Assembly (NCBI RefSeq): GCF_023896955.1
Contig: NZ_JAMHIW010000003.1
Span: forward strand, 310,001 to 374,000
DNA length: 64,000 bases
Origin: Micromonospora sp. RHAY321
GTDB taxonomy: Bacteria; Actinomycetota; Actinomycetes; Mycobacteriales; Micromonosporaceae
Reading direction: 5' to 3'
The notes under the pieces are model-generated. The model did not search any database. It had not been told where the DNA came from and worked only from the letters and a program-made list of their open reading frames with translations. Below are positions 9,850 through 19,368 of this stretch, piece after piece. The translations under genes and the position numbers were made by a program. How positions within the stretch are numbered: position 1 is the first letter of the stretch; every line of letters starts with the position of its first letter.

Positions 9850-10185
9850 ATGGCGGGCACGACGGCAGGTGACACCGGCGGCGGCCGGAACTGGACGTTC
9901 CTCACCAACCACGGGCACGTCCTGCTGGCCATCGCCCGCGACCCCACCGCACGGCTGCGCGACGTGGCCGCCGAGGTGGGCGTGACCGAGCGGGCGGCAC
10001 AGGCGATCGTCGCGGACCTGGAGGCGGGGGGCTACCTGCACCGCACCCGGGTCGGGCGGCGCAACGAATACACCCTCAACCCGGCCGGCCGGTTCCGGCA
10101 CCCCGCCGAAGCCGACCGTCAGGTCGGCGATCTCCTCGCGCTCTTCGCCGACACACCCGCCGAGGCGGCCGCCCGCCCGTCCTGA
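9850..10185 (+). CDS. Winged helix-turn-helix transcriptional regulator (MarR/ArsR-like)
   Basis: A 111-residue DNA-binding protein. The helix-turn-helix lies at about residues 35-60 (RLRDVAAEVGVTERAAQAIVA), followed by a beta-wing GGYLHRTRVGRRNEYTLNP, the classic winged-helix layout. No ligand-binding domain is evident, so the signal is unknown. It is divergent from the carbonic anhydrase gene and may regulate it. The start ATG at 9850 is preceded by GGAGAGG about 10 bases away. Confidence 0.8.
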   Translation: MAGTTAGDTGGGRNWTFLTNHGHVLLAIARDPTARLRDVAAEVGVTERAAQAIVADLEAGGYLHRTRVGRRNEYTLNPAGRFRHPAEADRQVGDLLALFADTPAEAAARPS

Positions 10186-10222
10186 GCGGGTCGCCGGGCC
10201 GCAGCGCGCGGCGGCACAGCGG

Positions 10223-10228
10223 TAATCT
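10223..10228 (+). promoter_or_regulatory. -10 box of mycP, leaderless start
   Basis: TAATCT ends 6 bases before the GTG start of the mycosin gene, so transcription should begin at or next to the start codon. This favours the GTG at 10235. Confidence 0.5.
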
Positions 10229-10234
10229 CTGCGG

Positions 10235-11476
10235 GTGCGCGAATGCCTGCCGTCGAGCGCGACCGATCCGTCCCGCCACACCCGGCGAGCCGTCCGAGCG
10301 GTCCTCAGTGGAACGCTGGCGGCTCTGCTCGGCGGCGCCCTGGTGGTCCCGTCCCCGGCGGCCGCGGCACCACCCACCTGCGGCCCACCCGGCGAGGACA
10401 TCCTGACGGAGATGCCGTGGGCACTGCGCCGGCTGGAACCGTCCTCGGCGTGGCCGCTGTCCCGAGGATCCGGGGTGACCGTGGCCGTGATCGACTCCGG
10501 GGTCTCCGCCATCCACCCACTGCTCAAGGGCCAGGTGGCCGAGGGCCGCGACTTCAACGGCCTGCCGGCCAACCAGGGCCAGTGTGACCTGGTCGGGCAC
10601 GGCACGATGGTGGCCGGCATCATCGCGGGCCGGGAGGGCACCGGCGTCCCGTACAGCGGCGTCGCCCCGGCGGCCCGCATCCTGCCGATCCGCGTCCTGC
10701 CCGACACCAAGGACACCAGGGACGAGGCCCTGCCCGGGCAGATCGCCGCCGCCATCGACTGGGCGGTCGACAACGGCGCCGACGTGATCAACCTGTCCCT
10801 GATGACCCTGCCCCGCCCCGAGCTCGCCCTGGCAGTCGAGAACGCGCTCGCCAAGGGTGTCGTGGTCGTCGCCGCCGCCGGCAACCGGCAGGAGCAGCAG
10901 GAGAACAGGCCCGCCTACCCGGCCGCGTACCCCGGGGTCATCGCGGTCGCCGGCGTGGACGAGCTGGGCGGCCACGTGGGCACCTCCGTCAGCGGCTCGT
11001 ACGTCGACGTCGCCGCCCCGGGACTGACCATCGTCGGCCCGGCCCCCGGCGGGAGCGGCTACCGCGCCGAGCCGACGGGCGGCACCAGCTTCGCCGCCGC
11101 GTACGTCTCGGGGGTGGCCGCGCTGGTCAGGTCGGCCTACCCGGACCTCAGCCCCCAGCAGGTCGCCGAGCGGCTGGAGAAGACGGCGGACGCCCCGCCG
11201 GACGGGCACAACGCGGAGGTCGGTTACGGGGTGGTCAACCCGTACCGGGCACTGTCGAGCCTGCTGGGCACCCGGACGGACCCGCCCGCCGGCGCGCTCG
11301 CGCCGCCCACCAGATCGGACGACCCGCTGAGCTGGCAGCGCACCGTCGCGATCTGGGTGGCAGCCGTCGGCGGCCTGCTCACCGCACTGCTGCTGGCCGC
11401 CCGGCCGATCATTACCCGGGGTCGTCGGCGCGGCTGGCGCCCCGGCCGGCGCACCGACACACCGGTCACCGGCTGA
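10235..11476 (+). CDS. mycP: Type VII secretion-associated subtilisin-like protease (mycosin)
   Basis: A 413-residue membrane-anchored serine protease of the ESX system. A signal peptide lies at about residues 18-45. The S8 catalytic triad is D87 (IDSG), H122 (GHGT) and S285 (GGTSFAAAY), with the oxyanion asparagine in AAAGN. A single C-terminal transmembrane helix (about 368-388) and a basic tail follow. Mycosins stabilise the ESX membrane complex and process substrates outside the membrane. It converges on the two WXG100 genes across a long hairpin. The GTG start lies 6 bases after a TAATCT -10 box. Confidence 0.94.
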   Translation: MRECLPSSATDPSRHTRRAVRAVLSGTLAALLGGALVVPSPAAAAPPTCGPPGEDILTEMPWALRRLEPSSAWPLSRGSGVTVAVIDSGVSAIHPLLKGQVAEGRDFNGLPANQGQCDLVGHGTMVAGIIAGREGTGVPYSGVAPAARILPIRVLPDTKDTRDEALPGQIAAAIDWAVDNGADVINLSLMTLPRPELALAVENALAKGVVVVAAAGNRQEQQENRPAYPAAYPGVIAVAGVDELGGHVGTSVSGSYVDVAAPGLTIVGPAPGGSGYRAEPTGGTSFAAAYVSGVAALVRSAYPDLSPQQVAERLEKTADAPPDGHNAEVGYGVVNPYRALSSLLGTRTDPPAGALAPPTRSDDPLSWQRTVAIWVAAVGGLLTALLLAARPIITRGRRRGWRPGRRTDTPVTG

Positions 11477-11500
11477 CAGCGTCGAGCGGCACAACGCAAT

Positions 11501-11535
11501 GCGGCTCCGGCCCGGTGGAACCGGACCGGAGCCGC
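11501..11535. terminator. Convergent hairpin between mycP and the esx pair
   Basis: The outer stem GCGGCTCCGG/CCGGAGCCGC extends, past one mismatch, into an inner CCGGT/ACCGG stem with a GGA loop. This single long hairpin can terminate both the plus-strand mycP and minus-strand esx transcripts. Confidence 0.75.
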
Positions 11536-11548
11536 ACTGACGTCAGGC

Positions 11549-11827
11549 TCAGCCCCACACCTTGGCGTTGCTCATCTCGGTGGAGACGTAGTTCTCGCGG
11601 GCGATGCCGACGGCACCGCCGATCTCGTTGAGGATCCGGTTGATGTCCCGGACCGACGTGTCCCACTTGGCCTGGTGCTGCTCGTAGGCCGCCCGGTCCT
11701 CGCCGTCCCACTGGAGCTTGGACAGCATCGACCGCAGCGTGTCCAGCTTCTCGTCGATCGTCTTCGAGATGGCCTGCATCTGCTGGTTGCTGCTCTCGAG
11801 GACCGCGTAGTCAACCTTGATCGTCAC
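11549..11827 (-). CDS. WXG100-family type VII secretion protein (Tyr-x3-Glu bearing partner)
   Basis: A 92-residue helical-hairpin protein of the ESAT-6/CFP-10 family. The turn motif is W40-D41-G42, and the C-terminal YVSTE matches the YxxxD/E secretion signal recognised by EccC. It lies 25 bases downstream of the second WXG100 gene on the same strand. The two probably form a heterodimer exported by this ESX system. The start ATG at 11827 is preceded by GAGGAAA. Confidence 0.93.
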   Translation of the reverse strand: MTIKVDYAVLESSNQQMQAISKTIDEKLDTLRSMLSKLQWDGEDRAAYEQHQAKWDTSVRDINRILNEIGGAVGIARENYVSTEMSNAKVWG

Positions 11828-11852
11828 GATTTCCTCCTCTGCTGGCTACGGA

Positions 11853-12161
11853 TCACGGGTTGAGAGCAGAGTGGAACTTGTCCAGCATCTGCTGCTGCTC
11901 TTCGTCGTTGACCTGGTGCGTCGTACCCGACTTGTCGAGCAGGTCAGCGATGCTGTCCATCGCCGTCAGCAGGTTGACGGTGTCCTCGTTCCACCGCTGC
12001 ATCAGCGACTGGAAGCCCGTGGACGCCTGACCCTTCCACGCCATGGCCAGGTCGTCGACTACGTTCCACAGCTTCTTCAGCTCGCCGTCGACCTCGCTGC
12101 GCGTGGACCGCACGTCACTCGCGGCAGTATGCAGAGTCGCAGCTTCGACCTCGAACGCCAT
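11853..12161 (-). CDS. WXG100-family type VII secretion protein
   Basis: A 102-residue WXG100 protein with the turn motif W42-K43-G44 between two amphipathic helices. Unlike its neighbour it has no tyrosine in the C-terminal tail, so the partner probably supplies the YxxxE export signal. It is the first gene of the esx pair. It lies on the same strand as eccC, 268 bp downstream of that gene, and a hairpin at 12194-12224 falls in the gap. High expression from its own promoter would be typical of the family but was not proven here. Confidence 0.92.
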   Translation of the reverse strand: MAFEVEAATLHTAASDVRSTRSEVDGELKKLWNVVDDLAMAWKGQASTGFQSLMQRWNEDTVNLLTAMDSIADLLDKSGTTHQVNDEEQQQMLDKFHSALNP

Positions 12162-12193
12162 GCTTCACACCCTTCCGTCATGTTGTGGCGGCG

Positions 12194-12224
12194 GCTTTGC
12201 CGCACCCCTCCCCCGCGGCAAGGC
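12194..12224. other. Hairpin in the leader of the esx pair
   Basis: GCTTTGCCGC can pair with GCGGCAAGGC (one G-U pair) across an 11-base loop. It lies after the eccC stop and 33 bases before the first WXG100 start, so it may end eccC transcripts or shape the esx leader. Confidence 0.4.
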
Positions 12225-12429
12225 AGCAACACCCCACCGACGGACACTCCAGTGAAGACCGTAGCGGAAGCGGTCCAGCCCGCGCAGCCCTGACCGGCCA
12301 CCTTCGATGGATGGTGGTGAATCGGGTCAGGCGGATCGGGACGGGAATCCGACACAGGCACGAAGCCGTCCCGGGCGACGGACGTGCGGCCACCGTCGAC
12401 CGGCACGATCCGGGCCGAGCCGATACCCG

Positions 12430-15400
12430 TCACGACGGCTCGGACCACGCGGTCTGGATCAGCTGCTGACCGTCACGACGGCGGACCAACGTGCCGCGGC
12501 CCGGCGGCTGCGGGCTCGGCCGCAACGTGCCGAAGACCGCCCCCTCCTCCCGGTTGCCGGACATCAGCAGACCGGGGGAATCCAGCTCCCGCAGCCTCTG
12601 CAGCACCGGCTCGTAGAGCGCCCGGGACACCCCGCCGACCCGGCGCGTGATGATCAGGTGCAGGCCGATGTCGCGGGCCTGCGGCAACAGCTCGTGCAGA
12701 GCGCTGAGCGGGTTGCTGCCGCCCGAGGCCACCAGGTCGTAGTCGTCCACCAGGATGTACAGGTCCGGGCCCTTCCACCAGCTGCGGTCACGCAACTGGG
12801 CGGTGGTCACGTCCGGGCCGGGCAACCGGTTGTTCAGCGCACTGCGGATCGAGCCGAGCCCCTGGGCGAACGCCTGGTTGGACGGTGCGTAGTCGAGCAG
12901 GTGGTCGCCCTCCACCGCGCCCAGCAGCCCGCGCCGGTAGTCGGCGATCACCAGCCGGGCCTGGGCCGGCGTGTACCGCTCGGTGATGCCCCGGGCGATC
13001 AGCCGCAGCAGGTTCGTCTTGCCGCACTCGGCGTCACCGAAGACCGTCAGGTGCGGCTCGTTGGCCAGGTCCAGGTAGACCGGCGCCAGCGCCGACTCGT
13101 TCACCCCGATCGGCAGGCCGGGCGCCGACCGGTCGATGATCCGGGCGAGCTCGGCCACCGGCAGCCGGCGTGGCAGCAGCCGCACCTTCGGCGCCGGCCG
13201 GCCCGGCCAGTTGGCTGCCACGTGCCCGGCCAGGGCGATCGACGCCTCGCTCAGGTCGTCGATGTCCCGGCGGCCGTCGATCCGCGAGATCGCGGTGAGG
13301 AAGTGCAGCTTGTCGCGGGTCAGACCGCGACCGGGCGACTTCTCCGGCACGTTCATCGCCGACCGACGGTCGATTTCGGACTCCGAGGCGTCACCCAGGC
13401 GCAGCTCCAGCTTGGTGCCGAGCAGGTCCCGCATGTTGATCCGGATCTCCGCCCAGCGCACCGCCGTGAGCACCACGTGCACGCCGAAGCCGAGACCCCG
13501 GTTGGCCAGCGTGGTGATGGTCTGCTCCAGCTCCTCGTACTCCTGGCGCAGCGTGTTCCAGCCGTCCACCACCAGGAACACGTCACCGAACGGGTCGTCG
13601 GCGAACTCACCGGCGGCCCGGCGACGGCGGTAGCTGGCCACCGAGTCGATGCCGTGCTGGGCGAACCGCGTCTCCCGGTCGTCCAGGACGGCGACCACCT
13701 CGGCCACCGTCCGGCGCACCGCCTCCACGTCCCGCCGACCGGCCACCCCCGCCATGTGCGGCAGCCGCTCCAGGCTGCGCAGCGCGCCGCCGCCGAAGTC
13801 GAGGCAGAAGAACTGCACCTCACGCGGCGTGTGGGTGAGCGCCAGCGAGGCGAGCAGCGAGCGCAGCATGGTGCTCTTGCCGCTGAGCGAGCGGCCGACG
13901 ATGACCACGTTTCCGCCGGCACCGGCCAGCTCGACCATCATCGGGTCACGGCGCTGCTCGTACGGACGGTCCACCACGCCCACCGGCACGGTGAGCCGCC
14001 CCCGGCCCGGCCAGGACGCGGTGCACAGCCCGTAGGTCGGGTCGACCGCCAGCGGGCCGAGCAGCTCACCCAGACCCGGAGGGTCGGCGAGCGGCGGCAG
14101 CCACACCTGGTGCGCCGGACGGCCCCGGCCCTTGAGCTGCTCGATCAGCACGTCGAGCATCGCCACGGCCTTGCCGTCGGCCGGCTGCTCCGGCTCCGGA
14201 GCGGTGTCCACCGGCATCTGCGGAAGCTGCGCCGGGATGAAGTCGAGGCCGTACGGCACGATCCGTCGCTGCACCAGGGCCTGCGACGCGGACGCCTGCT
14301 GCCCCGGCGCCCGGTACGGCCCGGACACGTACGCGGCCCGGAACCGCAGCATCGTGCTGGTGTCGGTCTTCAGATAGCCGTGGCCCGGCGCGTTCGGCAG
14401 CTCGTACGCGTCCGGTACGCCGAGCACGATCCGGCTCTCCACCGCGGAGAAGGTACGCAGACCGATCCGGTACGACAGGTGGGTGTCCAGGCCGCGCAGC
14501 TTGCCCTCTTCCAGCCGCTGGCTGGCCAGCAGCAGGTGCACGCCGAGCGACCGGCCCAACCGGCCGATCATCACGAACAGGTCGATGAAGTCGGGCTTCG
14601 CGGCGAGCAGCTCGCTGAACTCGTCACAGATGATCAGCAGGCTGGGCATCGGCGCCAGCGGTTCGCCGGCCGCCCGGGCCTTCTCGTACTCGAAGCGGGA
14701 CACGTAGTTTCCGGCCGCCCGCAGCAGCTCCTGCCGGCGCACCATCTCGCCGGCGAGCGCGTCGCGCATCCGGTCGACCAGAGGCAGCTCGTCGGCCAGG
14801 TTGGTGATCACGGCACTGGTGTGTGGCAGCGCCTCCAGCGAGGCGAACGTCGCGCCGCCCTTGAAGTCCACCAGGACGAAGTTCAGCTCCTCCGACGAGT
14901 GGGTCACCGCCAGCGCGGCCACCACCGTCCGCAGCAACTCGCTCTTGCCGGACCCGGTCGCACCGATCACCAGGCCGTGCGGGCCCATGCCCTCGTGCGC
15001 CGACTCCTTGAAGTCCAGTTCGACCACGTTGCCGTCCGGGCCGACGCCGAGCGGGATACGCAGCCGGTCGCGGTGACCGCGCGGGCGCCAGGTCTGGTGG
15101 ACGTCGACCGCCGCGGCGTCGCCGACGCCGAGCAGGTCCGGCAGCTCCATGCTGCGGGCCAGCGGCTCCTCGCTGCTGGTCTGCTGCTGGGAGAGCCGGA
15201 AGGGCGCGATCTGCCGGGCCAGCCCCTCGGCGGCCTCGGCGCTGAGCCGGTCGGGTCGGCCGAGCTGCGAGGACGAGGTGCCACGCACCAGGTCGAGGGT
15301 GCTTCCGTCGCCCACGTCGAGGCAGAGCAGCCAACGGCCGGCGTCGCGCGGCACCGTACCGGAGAGGTCGATCATGGTGGCGCCGAGCAGCCCCTGGCCG

Positions 15401-16395
15401 ACCAGCTGGCAGGTCGGTGAGATCTCGCCGCCGTCGACGACCACGACCAGGTGCGGCGCGGTCGTCAGGGGCTTGGCCTCCGGCGCGAACCGGGGCCGCC
15501 CGGCCAGCTCGCCGGCGAGCGACTCCTCGGCCTCGGCCAGGCTGGCGAAGACCAGCCGGCGGGCGCCGGCGGCGTCGGTACGTCCACTGTGGTGCGCGTG
15601 GGGCAGCCACTTGACCCAGCCCCAGGCGGACTGCCGGTCGGGCGCGGCGACCACCGCGATCACCAGGTCCTCCGGGGCGTGGAACGTGGCCAGCTGACCG
15701 AGCGCCGCCCGGGTCAGGTCGAGCACGGGCTCCCGGTCACCGCGCAGCACGACCCGGCTGAACGCGCGCACCGACAGCGCGGTCGGCAGGTCGGGAACGG
15801 TGGAGTGTGCGCGGACGAACCGGCGCAGCGCGATGGCGCTCATCGGCTCCAGGTCCTCGACCGGCTTGGTCTCGGGCGGGACGATCTCCACCGCCAGCCG
15901 CTGCGGGCCGAGCGCGATGCGGGTCTCGCCGAAGTCGTCCTCGGTGATCCGCCGTTCCCAGAGCCGCCGGGACGCGGCGATCGACCAGAGCGCGTCGGGC
16001 TCCGGGTGCCGCCAGGCCATCGCCGCCCGCTGCTGCTCGGCGGCGCGCCGGGTGCGCTTGCGCATCTGGGCCAGGTAACGCATGTAGTCGCGGCGGTCGG
16101 CGTTCAGCTCGGCCTTGTCCTTGCCACCACTGTTGCTCAGCGAACCGATCGCCATCCCGAGCATCGAGACGCCGAACAGGCCGCCGGCGACGTACGTCAT
16201 CATGCCGCCGCCCCTGCCGGCGTAGAGGAAGGCCATCGCGCCGACCCCGCAGAACATCGGCAGGATCATGAGCAGCTGCCCCATCCCGCGGGGCGTCGGC
16301 TCGGGCAGCTCAGGCGGGGATTCCAGCAGCACCTCACCGCGCGGCAGAGCAGGCCCCGGCTGACGCGGAAGCCGACGGAACACGACCGTGCTCAC
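12430..16395 (-). CDS. eccC: Type VII secretion FtsK/SpoIIIE-type ATPase EccC
   Basis: A 1321-residue motor of the ESX secretion machine. After the N-terminal FRRLPR segment, two transmembrane helices (about residues 45-95) precede three FtsK/SpoIIIE-like ATPase domains. Their P-loop lysines are K484 (GATGSGKS), K840 (GRSLSGKS) and K1126 (GDAECGKT). Both the EccCa and EccCb parts are fused in one chain. The chosen start is the GTG at 16395, behind GGGAGGAGA; the frame runs on to 16674 but that extension overlaps the divergent eccD. It selects substrates by their C-terminal YxxxD/E signals. It is divergent from eccD, with a 166-bp shared promoter region. Confidence 0.96.
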   Translation of the reverse strand: MSTVVFRRLPRQPGPALPRGEVLLESPPELPEPTPRGMGQLLMILPMFCGVGAMAFLYAGRGGGMMTYVAGGLFGVSMLGMAIGSLSNSGGKDKAELNADRRDYMRYLAQMRKRTRRAAEQQRAAMAWRHPEPDALWSIAASRRLWERRITEDDFGETRIALGPQRLAVEIVPPETKPVEDLEPMSAIALRRFVRAHSTVPDLPTALSVRAFSRVVLRGDREPVLDLTRAALGQLATFHAPEDLVIAVVAAPDRQSAWGWVKWLPHAHHSGRTDAAGARRLVFASLAEAEESLAGELAGRPRFAPEAKPLTTAPHLVVVVDGGEISPTCQLVGQGLLGATMIDLSGTVPRDAGRWLLCLDVGDGSTLDLVRGTSSSQLGRPDRLSAEAAEGLARQIAPFRLSQQQTSSEEPLARSMELPDLLGVGDAAAVDVHQTWRPRGHRDRLRIPLGVGPDGNVVELDFKESAHEGMGPHGLVIGATGSGKSELLRTVVAALAVTHSSEELNFVLVDFKGGATFASLEALPHTSAVITNLADELPLVDRMRDALAGEMVRRQELLRAAGNYVSRFEYEKARAAGEPLAPMPSLLIICDEFSELLAAKPDFIDLFVMIGRLGRSLGVHLLLASQRLEEGKLRGLDTHLSYRIGLRTFSAVESRIVLGVPDAYELPNAPGHGYLKTDTSTMLRFRAAYVSGPYRAPGQQASASQALVQRRIVPYGLDFIPAQLPQMPVDTAPEPEQPADGKAVAMLDVLIEQLKGRGRPAHQVWLPPLADPPGLGELLGPLAVDPTYGLCTASWPGRGRLTVPVGVVDRPYEQRRDPMMVELAGAGGNVVIVGRSLSGKSTMLRSLLASLALTHTPREVQFFCLDFGGGALRSLERLPHMAGVAGRRDVEAVRRTVAEVVAVLDDRETRFAQHGIDSVASYRRRRAAGEFADDPFGDVFLVVDGWNTLRQEYEELEQTITTLANRGLGFGVHVVLTAVRWAEIRINMRDLLGTKLELRLGDASESEIDRRSAMNVPEKSPGRGLTRDKLHFLTAISRIDGRRDIDDLSEASIALAGHVAANWPGRPAPKVRLLPRRLPVAELARIIDRSAPGLPIGVNESALAPVYLDLANEPHLTVFGDAECGKTNLLRLIARGITERYTPAQARLVIADYRRGLLGAVEGDHLLDYAPSNQAFAQGLGSIRSALNNRLPGPDVTTAQLRDRSWWKGPDLYILVDDYDLVASGGSNPLSALHELLPQARDIGLHLIITRRVGGVSRALYEPVLQRLRELDSPGLLMSGNREEGAVFGTLRPSPQPPGRGTLVRRRDGQQLIQTAWSEPS

Positions 16396-16561
16396 GGCTG
16401 TCTCCTCCCCAGAAGCGGCCCTGATGACGTGCCGTCGCGAACCGAAGTCCGCGGGTGGGCATCGTACGTGCCCGTCATCGTAGGTAATCTCCCGTGGGCG
16501 CGGTGGACCCGCACCGCGGCACCGCGGCCCGCTGATCGTAGACGGACACCTGGAGGCCACT

Positions 16562-17959
16562 GTGGCGACGAAGACGGCGACCGGTGGTCTGAGCCGGATC
16601 ACCATCGTGGCTCCCCGTACCCGAATGGATCTGGCCCTCCCGTCGGACGTACCGATGGCCGACCTGCTGCCCACCCTGCTGCGCTACGCCGGGGAGGACC
16701 TGGCCGACGACGGGGTGCGGCACGGCGGCTGGGCACTGTCCCGGTTGGGCGGTGCTCCCCTGGACGGCGGGCGCACCGCCGCGCAGCTCGGCGTCCGTGA
16801 CGGCGAGGTCCTGTACTTCAATCCCCGTTCGGCCGCCGCGCCGGAGATCGTCTTCGACGACGTGGTGGACGCGGTCGCCACCGCCACCAACCAGCGTCCC
16901 GGCGCCTGGCAGGTCGCCTCGACCCGGTCCTTCGCGGTGTTGTTCGCGGCGGCCGCGCTCAGTGCCGGAGCAGTCGCCGCGCTCTTCGCCGGCCCGCCAC
17001 ACCTGCCGGGCGCGCTGGCCGCCCTGCTCGTCACGGTGGCGCTGCTGGTGGGCGCGGCGGTCCTGTCCCGGGCCGCCGGTGACAGCCGGACCGGGGCGGT
17101 GCTGGCCGTCGTCGGCCTGGTGCACGCCGGCACCGGCGGTCTGCTGCTGCTCGCCGGCGACCGGTCGCTGACCGACCTGGCCAGTCCGCACGTCCTGCTC
17201 GCGGCCACCGCCGTGGTGGTCGCCGGAGCGGTGGCCGCGCTGGCCGTCGGTGACCGCTACCCGCTCTTCTTCGCCGCGATCGGGGTGGGTGCCGCGACCG
17301 GCCTGGGCGCGGTGCTCTGCCTGGTCTTCGGCATCGACGCGCCGGCAGCGGCGGCGGTGGTGGCGGCCGTCGCGTTCGGGGCGGTGCCCGCGCTGCCGAT
17401 GGCGGCCTACCGGCTGGCCCGGCTGCCGGTGCCGTCGATCCCCACCGGTCCGGAGGACCTGAAGACCGACAGCGAGTCGGTCGACGGCCGGCAGGTGCTC
17501 CAGCTCAGCGATCGGGCCGACCAGTTCCTCACCGGTCTGCTGTGGACGGTGTCGCTGCTGGTGCTCGGCGCACAGCTGGTGCTGGCCCTGGACGGCCGAC
17601 TGCCGGCGGTGCTGTTCTGCCTGGTGCTGGCCCTGCTCTCGCTGCTGCGGGCCCGCCCGCTGCTGGGCCGCGCCCAGCGCACCCCGGTGCTGCTCGCCGG
17701 CACCGTCGGGCTGGGCCTGGCCGCGGCGGCCACCTACGCCGGCGGATCGCTGCCGGTCCGGCTTGGCCTGGTTCTGGGCGGTCTACTGCTGGCCGCCGTG
17801 GTCAGCCTGATCTACGGCCTGACCGTGGCCGGCAAGCGCATCTCCCCGGTGTGGGGCCGGCTGCTCGACATCGTCGAGATCCTGCTGATCATCTCGCTGG
17901 TGCCGCTCGCCGTCTGGGTCTGCGGCCTGTACGGCTGGATCGTCAACCTGCGCCCCTGA
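16562..17959 (+). CDS. eccD: Type VII secretion integral membrane protein EccD
   Basis: 465 residues. An N-terminal ubiquitin-like (YukD) domain of about 95 residues (starting [20 protein letters not shown]) is followed by about 11 transmembrane helices. That is the EccD architecture, which forms the central membrane vestibule of the ESX complex. The start is the GTG at 16562, with GGAGG 5 bases upstream. It is divergent from eccC and convergent with eccE, which is separated by a 12-bp-stem hairpin. Confidence 0.95.
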   Translation: MATKTATGGLSRITIVAPRTRMDLALPSDVPMADLLPTLLRYAGEDLADDGVRHGGWALSRLGGAPLDGGRTAAQLGVRDGEVLYFNPRSAAAPEIVFDDVVDAVATATNQRPGAWQVASTRSFAVLFAAAALSAGAVAALFAGPPHLPGALAALLVTVALLVGAAVLSRAAGDSRTGAVLAVVGLVHAGTGGLLLLAGDRSLTDLASPHVLLAATAVVVAGAVAALAVGDRYPLFFAAIGVGAATGLGAVLCLVFGIDAPAAAAVVAAVAFGAVPALPMAAYRLARLPVPSIPTGPEDLKTDSESVDGRQVLQLSDRADQFLTGLLWTVSLLVLGAQLVLALDGRLPAVLFCLVLALLSLLRARPLLGRAQRTPVLLAGTVGLGLAAAATYAGGSLPVRLGLVLGGLLLAAVVSLIYGLTVAGKRISPVWGRLLDIVEILLIISLVPLAVWVCGLYGWIVNLRP

Positions 17960-17978
17960 CCCGACGGGGCTTCCGCCG

Positions 17979-18010
17979 CGTCGACCGGCCCGTTCAACGG
18001 CCGGTCGACG
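17979..18010. terminator. Convergent hairpin between eccD and eccE
   Basis: CGTCGACCGGCC pairs perfectly with GGCCGGTCGACG across an 8-base loop. Flanking CCGCC and GGCGG can lengthen the stem with one bulge. It sits between two convergent stop codons. Confidence 0.75.
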
Positions 18011-18019
18011 GGCGGACGG

Positions 18020-19207
18020 TCAGCGGGGTTGCGGACGGGGAGAGCCGCCCAGCGTCGACGCGACCGGCGCGCTGGCGTACACCCCGGGGGCGTGCTGCCC
18101 GTCCACCGGCCGGGCCGACGCGCCGGCCCGGTGCGCGACGTCCTGGACCACCTTGACCAGCGCCTCCACGTGGTTGTCCATGGCCGCGACGCGCAGCAGT
18201 GGCGCCGCCACCCGCCCGTCCGGCGACACCGCCGCCGCCACGGTGTGCGACGGCGCCGACGTCGCGGTGATCGCCTCCACCAGCGGGCCGAGCGGGGCGT
18301 CCGACCCGCCCCGCAGGGCCAGGCAGCGGTGCGTCCAGCCGCCGCCGCGCAACCCCCGCCAGGTCTCCGTCGGCGGCTCCGGCACGAGGTCCAGCCCGGC
18401 CGCCGAGACCACGGCCGCGCGCAGCTCGTCGCGGCCCAGTGGCCGGTGGGCCAGCCCGGCGGCGGTCAGAGCCTTGCCCAGCCGGCCGATTCCGGCGGCC
18501 AACGTCCGGTGTACGCCGGGCAGCCCGCCGCCCCGGCTCACCGCCTCCACCCGCGCGTCGCGCACGGTGAGCCGCAGCGCCACCCAGACGGTCCGGTGCG
18601 CCGCCGGCGGAGCACCGGGCGCCGGATACCAGACCAGGGTGTGCGCCACGACCTGTGCCCGGGAGACCGGCGCGGCGAAGTCCGTGAGCACCCGCAGCGC
18701 CCGGTCCACCGCCGACGCGTCCATCGAGCCGACCGTCGTGCCGGGAGCGGGTTGCAGGGCGACCGCGGCGAACCAGCCCAGGGCGTCCTGCCCGATGCCC
18801 AGGCGCGTACCCCGGTCGGTCAGCTCGATGACGCTCAGCTCGGGGGCGAGCGCGGCCAGCCGGGGATCCACCGCCGTGCCGTCGGCCAGCGCCGCCGTGG
18901 CACGCTCGCCGCGGAGCCGCAGCCGCCGGCGCAGCAGCAGGTCCTCGAACCACCAGCGGCCACCACGACGGGCGAACGCGGCGAGGACGACCAGCGCCGC
19001 CACCGTGCCCACCGCGGCGAGCAGCCAACTGGGCCCGGCCGTCGCGGCCCAGACGGCGACCGCGCACAGCTCCAGCACGACGAGCTGCCCCACCAGCATC
19101 GGACCGACCCGCCCCCGACCGGGACGCTCGGCCGGCGGCGTCGCCCTCGCCGGGACGTCGGACGGGTTCGTGGTCACTCGGGCGGGTGGCGCCTGAACCT
19201 GCGTCAT
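18020..19207 (-). CDS. eccE: Type VII secretion protein EccE
   Basis: 395 residues. Two adjacent transmembrane helices (about residues 36-75) are followed by a soluble domain with the WWFEDLLLRRRLRLRG segment typical of EccE. EccE lies at the periphery of the ESX membrane complex. The start is the ATG at 19207, with GGAGGGACAGTCACCC upstream. The frame continues to 19351, but that stretch would overlap the eccB promoter region and is arginine-rich. Presence of EccE marks this as a full actinobacterial ESX system rather than a minimal WXG/EssC type. Confidence 0.9.
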   Translation of the reverse strand: MTQVQAPPARVTTNPSDVPARATPPAERPGRGRVGPMLVGQLVVLELCAVAVWAATAGPSWLLAAVGTVAALVVLAAFARRGGRWWFEDLLLRRRLRLRGERATAALADGTAVDPRLAALAPELSVIELTDRGTRLGIGQDALGWFAAVALQPAPGTTVGSMDASAVDRALRVLTDFAAPVSRAQVVAHTLVWYPAPGAPPAAHRTVWVALRLTVRDARVEAVSRGGGLPGVHRTLAAGIGRLGKALTAAGLAHRPLGRDELRAAVVSAAGLDLVPEPPTETWRGLRGGGWTHRCLALRGGSDAPLGPLVEAITATSAPSHTVAAAVSPDGRVAAPLLRVAAMDNHVEALVKVVQDVAHRAGASARPVDGQHAPGVYASAPVASTLGGSPRPQPR

Positions 19208-19368
19208 GGGTGACTGTCCCTCCTGCACGGTACGGCTCTGCGCCGGGTCGTTCCGGCGCCGGCCACGGGCGGTGGTCCCAAAGACCCGCCGTCGGCCCCT
19301 TATCGTAGGGAAGCCCGCGACGGCGTTCCGACCTGATCGTCGCGGATCCACCCCGCCGGAGGTAAGTC

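Noticed and set aside
12307..15420. A 1037-codon plus-strand frame opposite eccC
   Set aside because: It lies antisense to a clear EccC coding sequence with three P-loops. Its product is rich in Arg/Gln/Val/His with no domain, as expected for a high-GC shadow frame.
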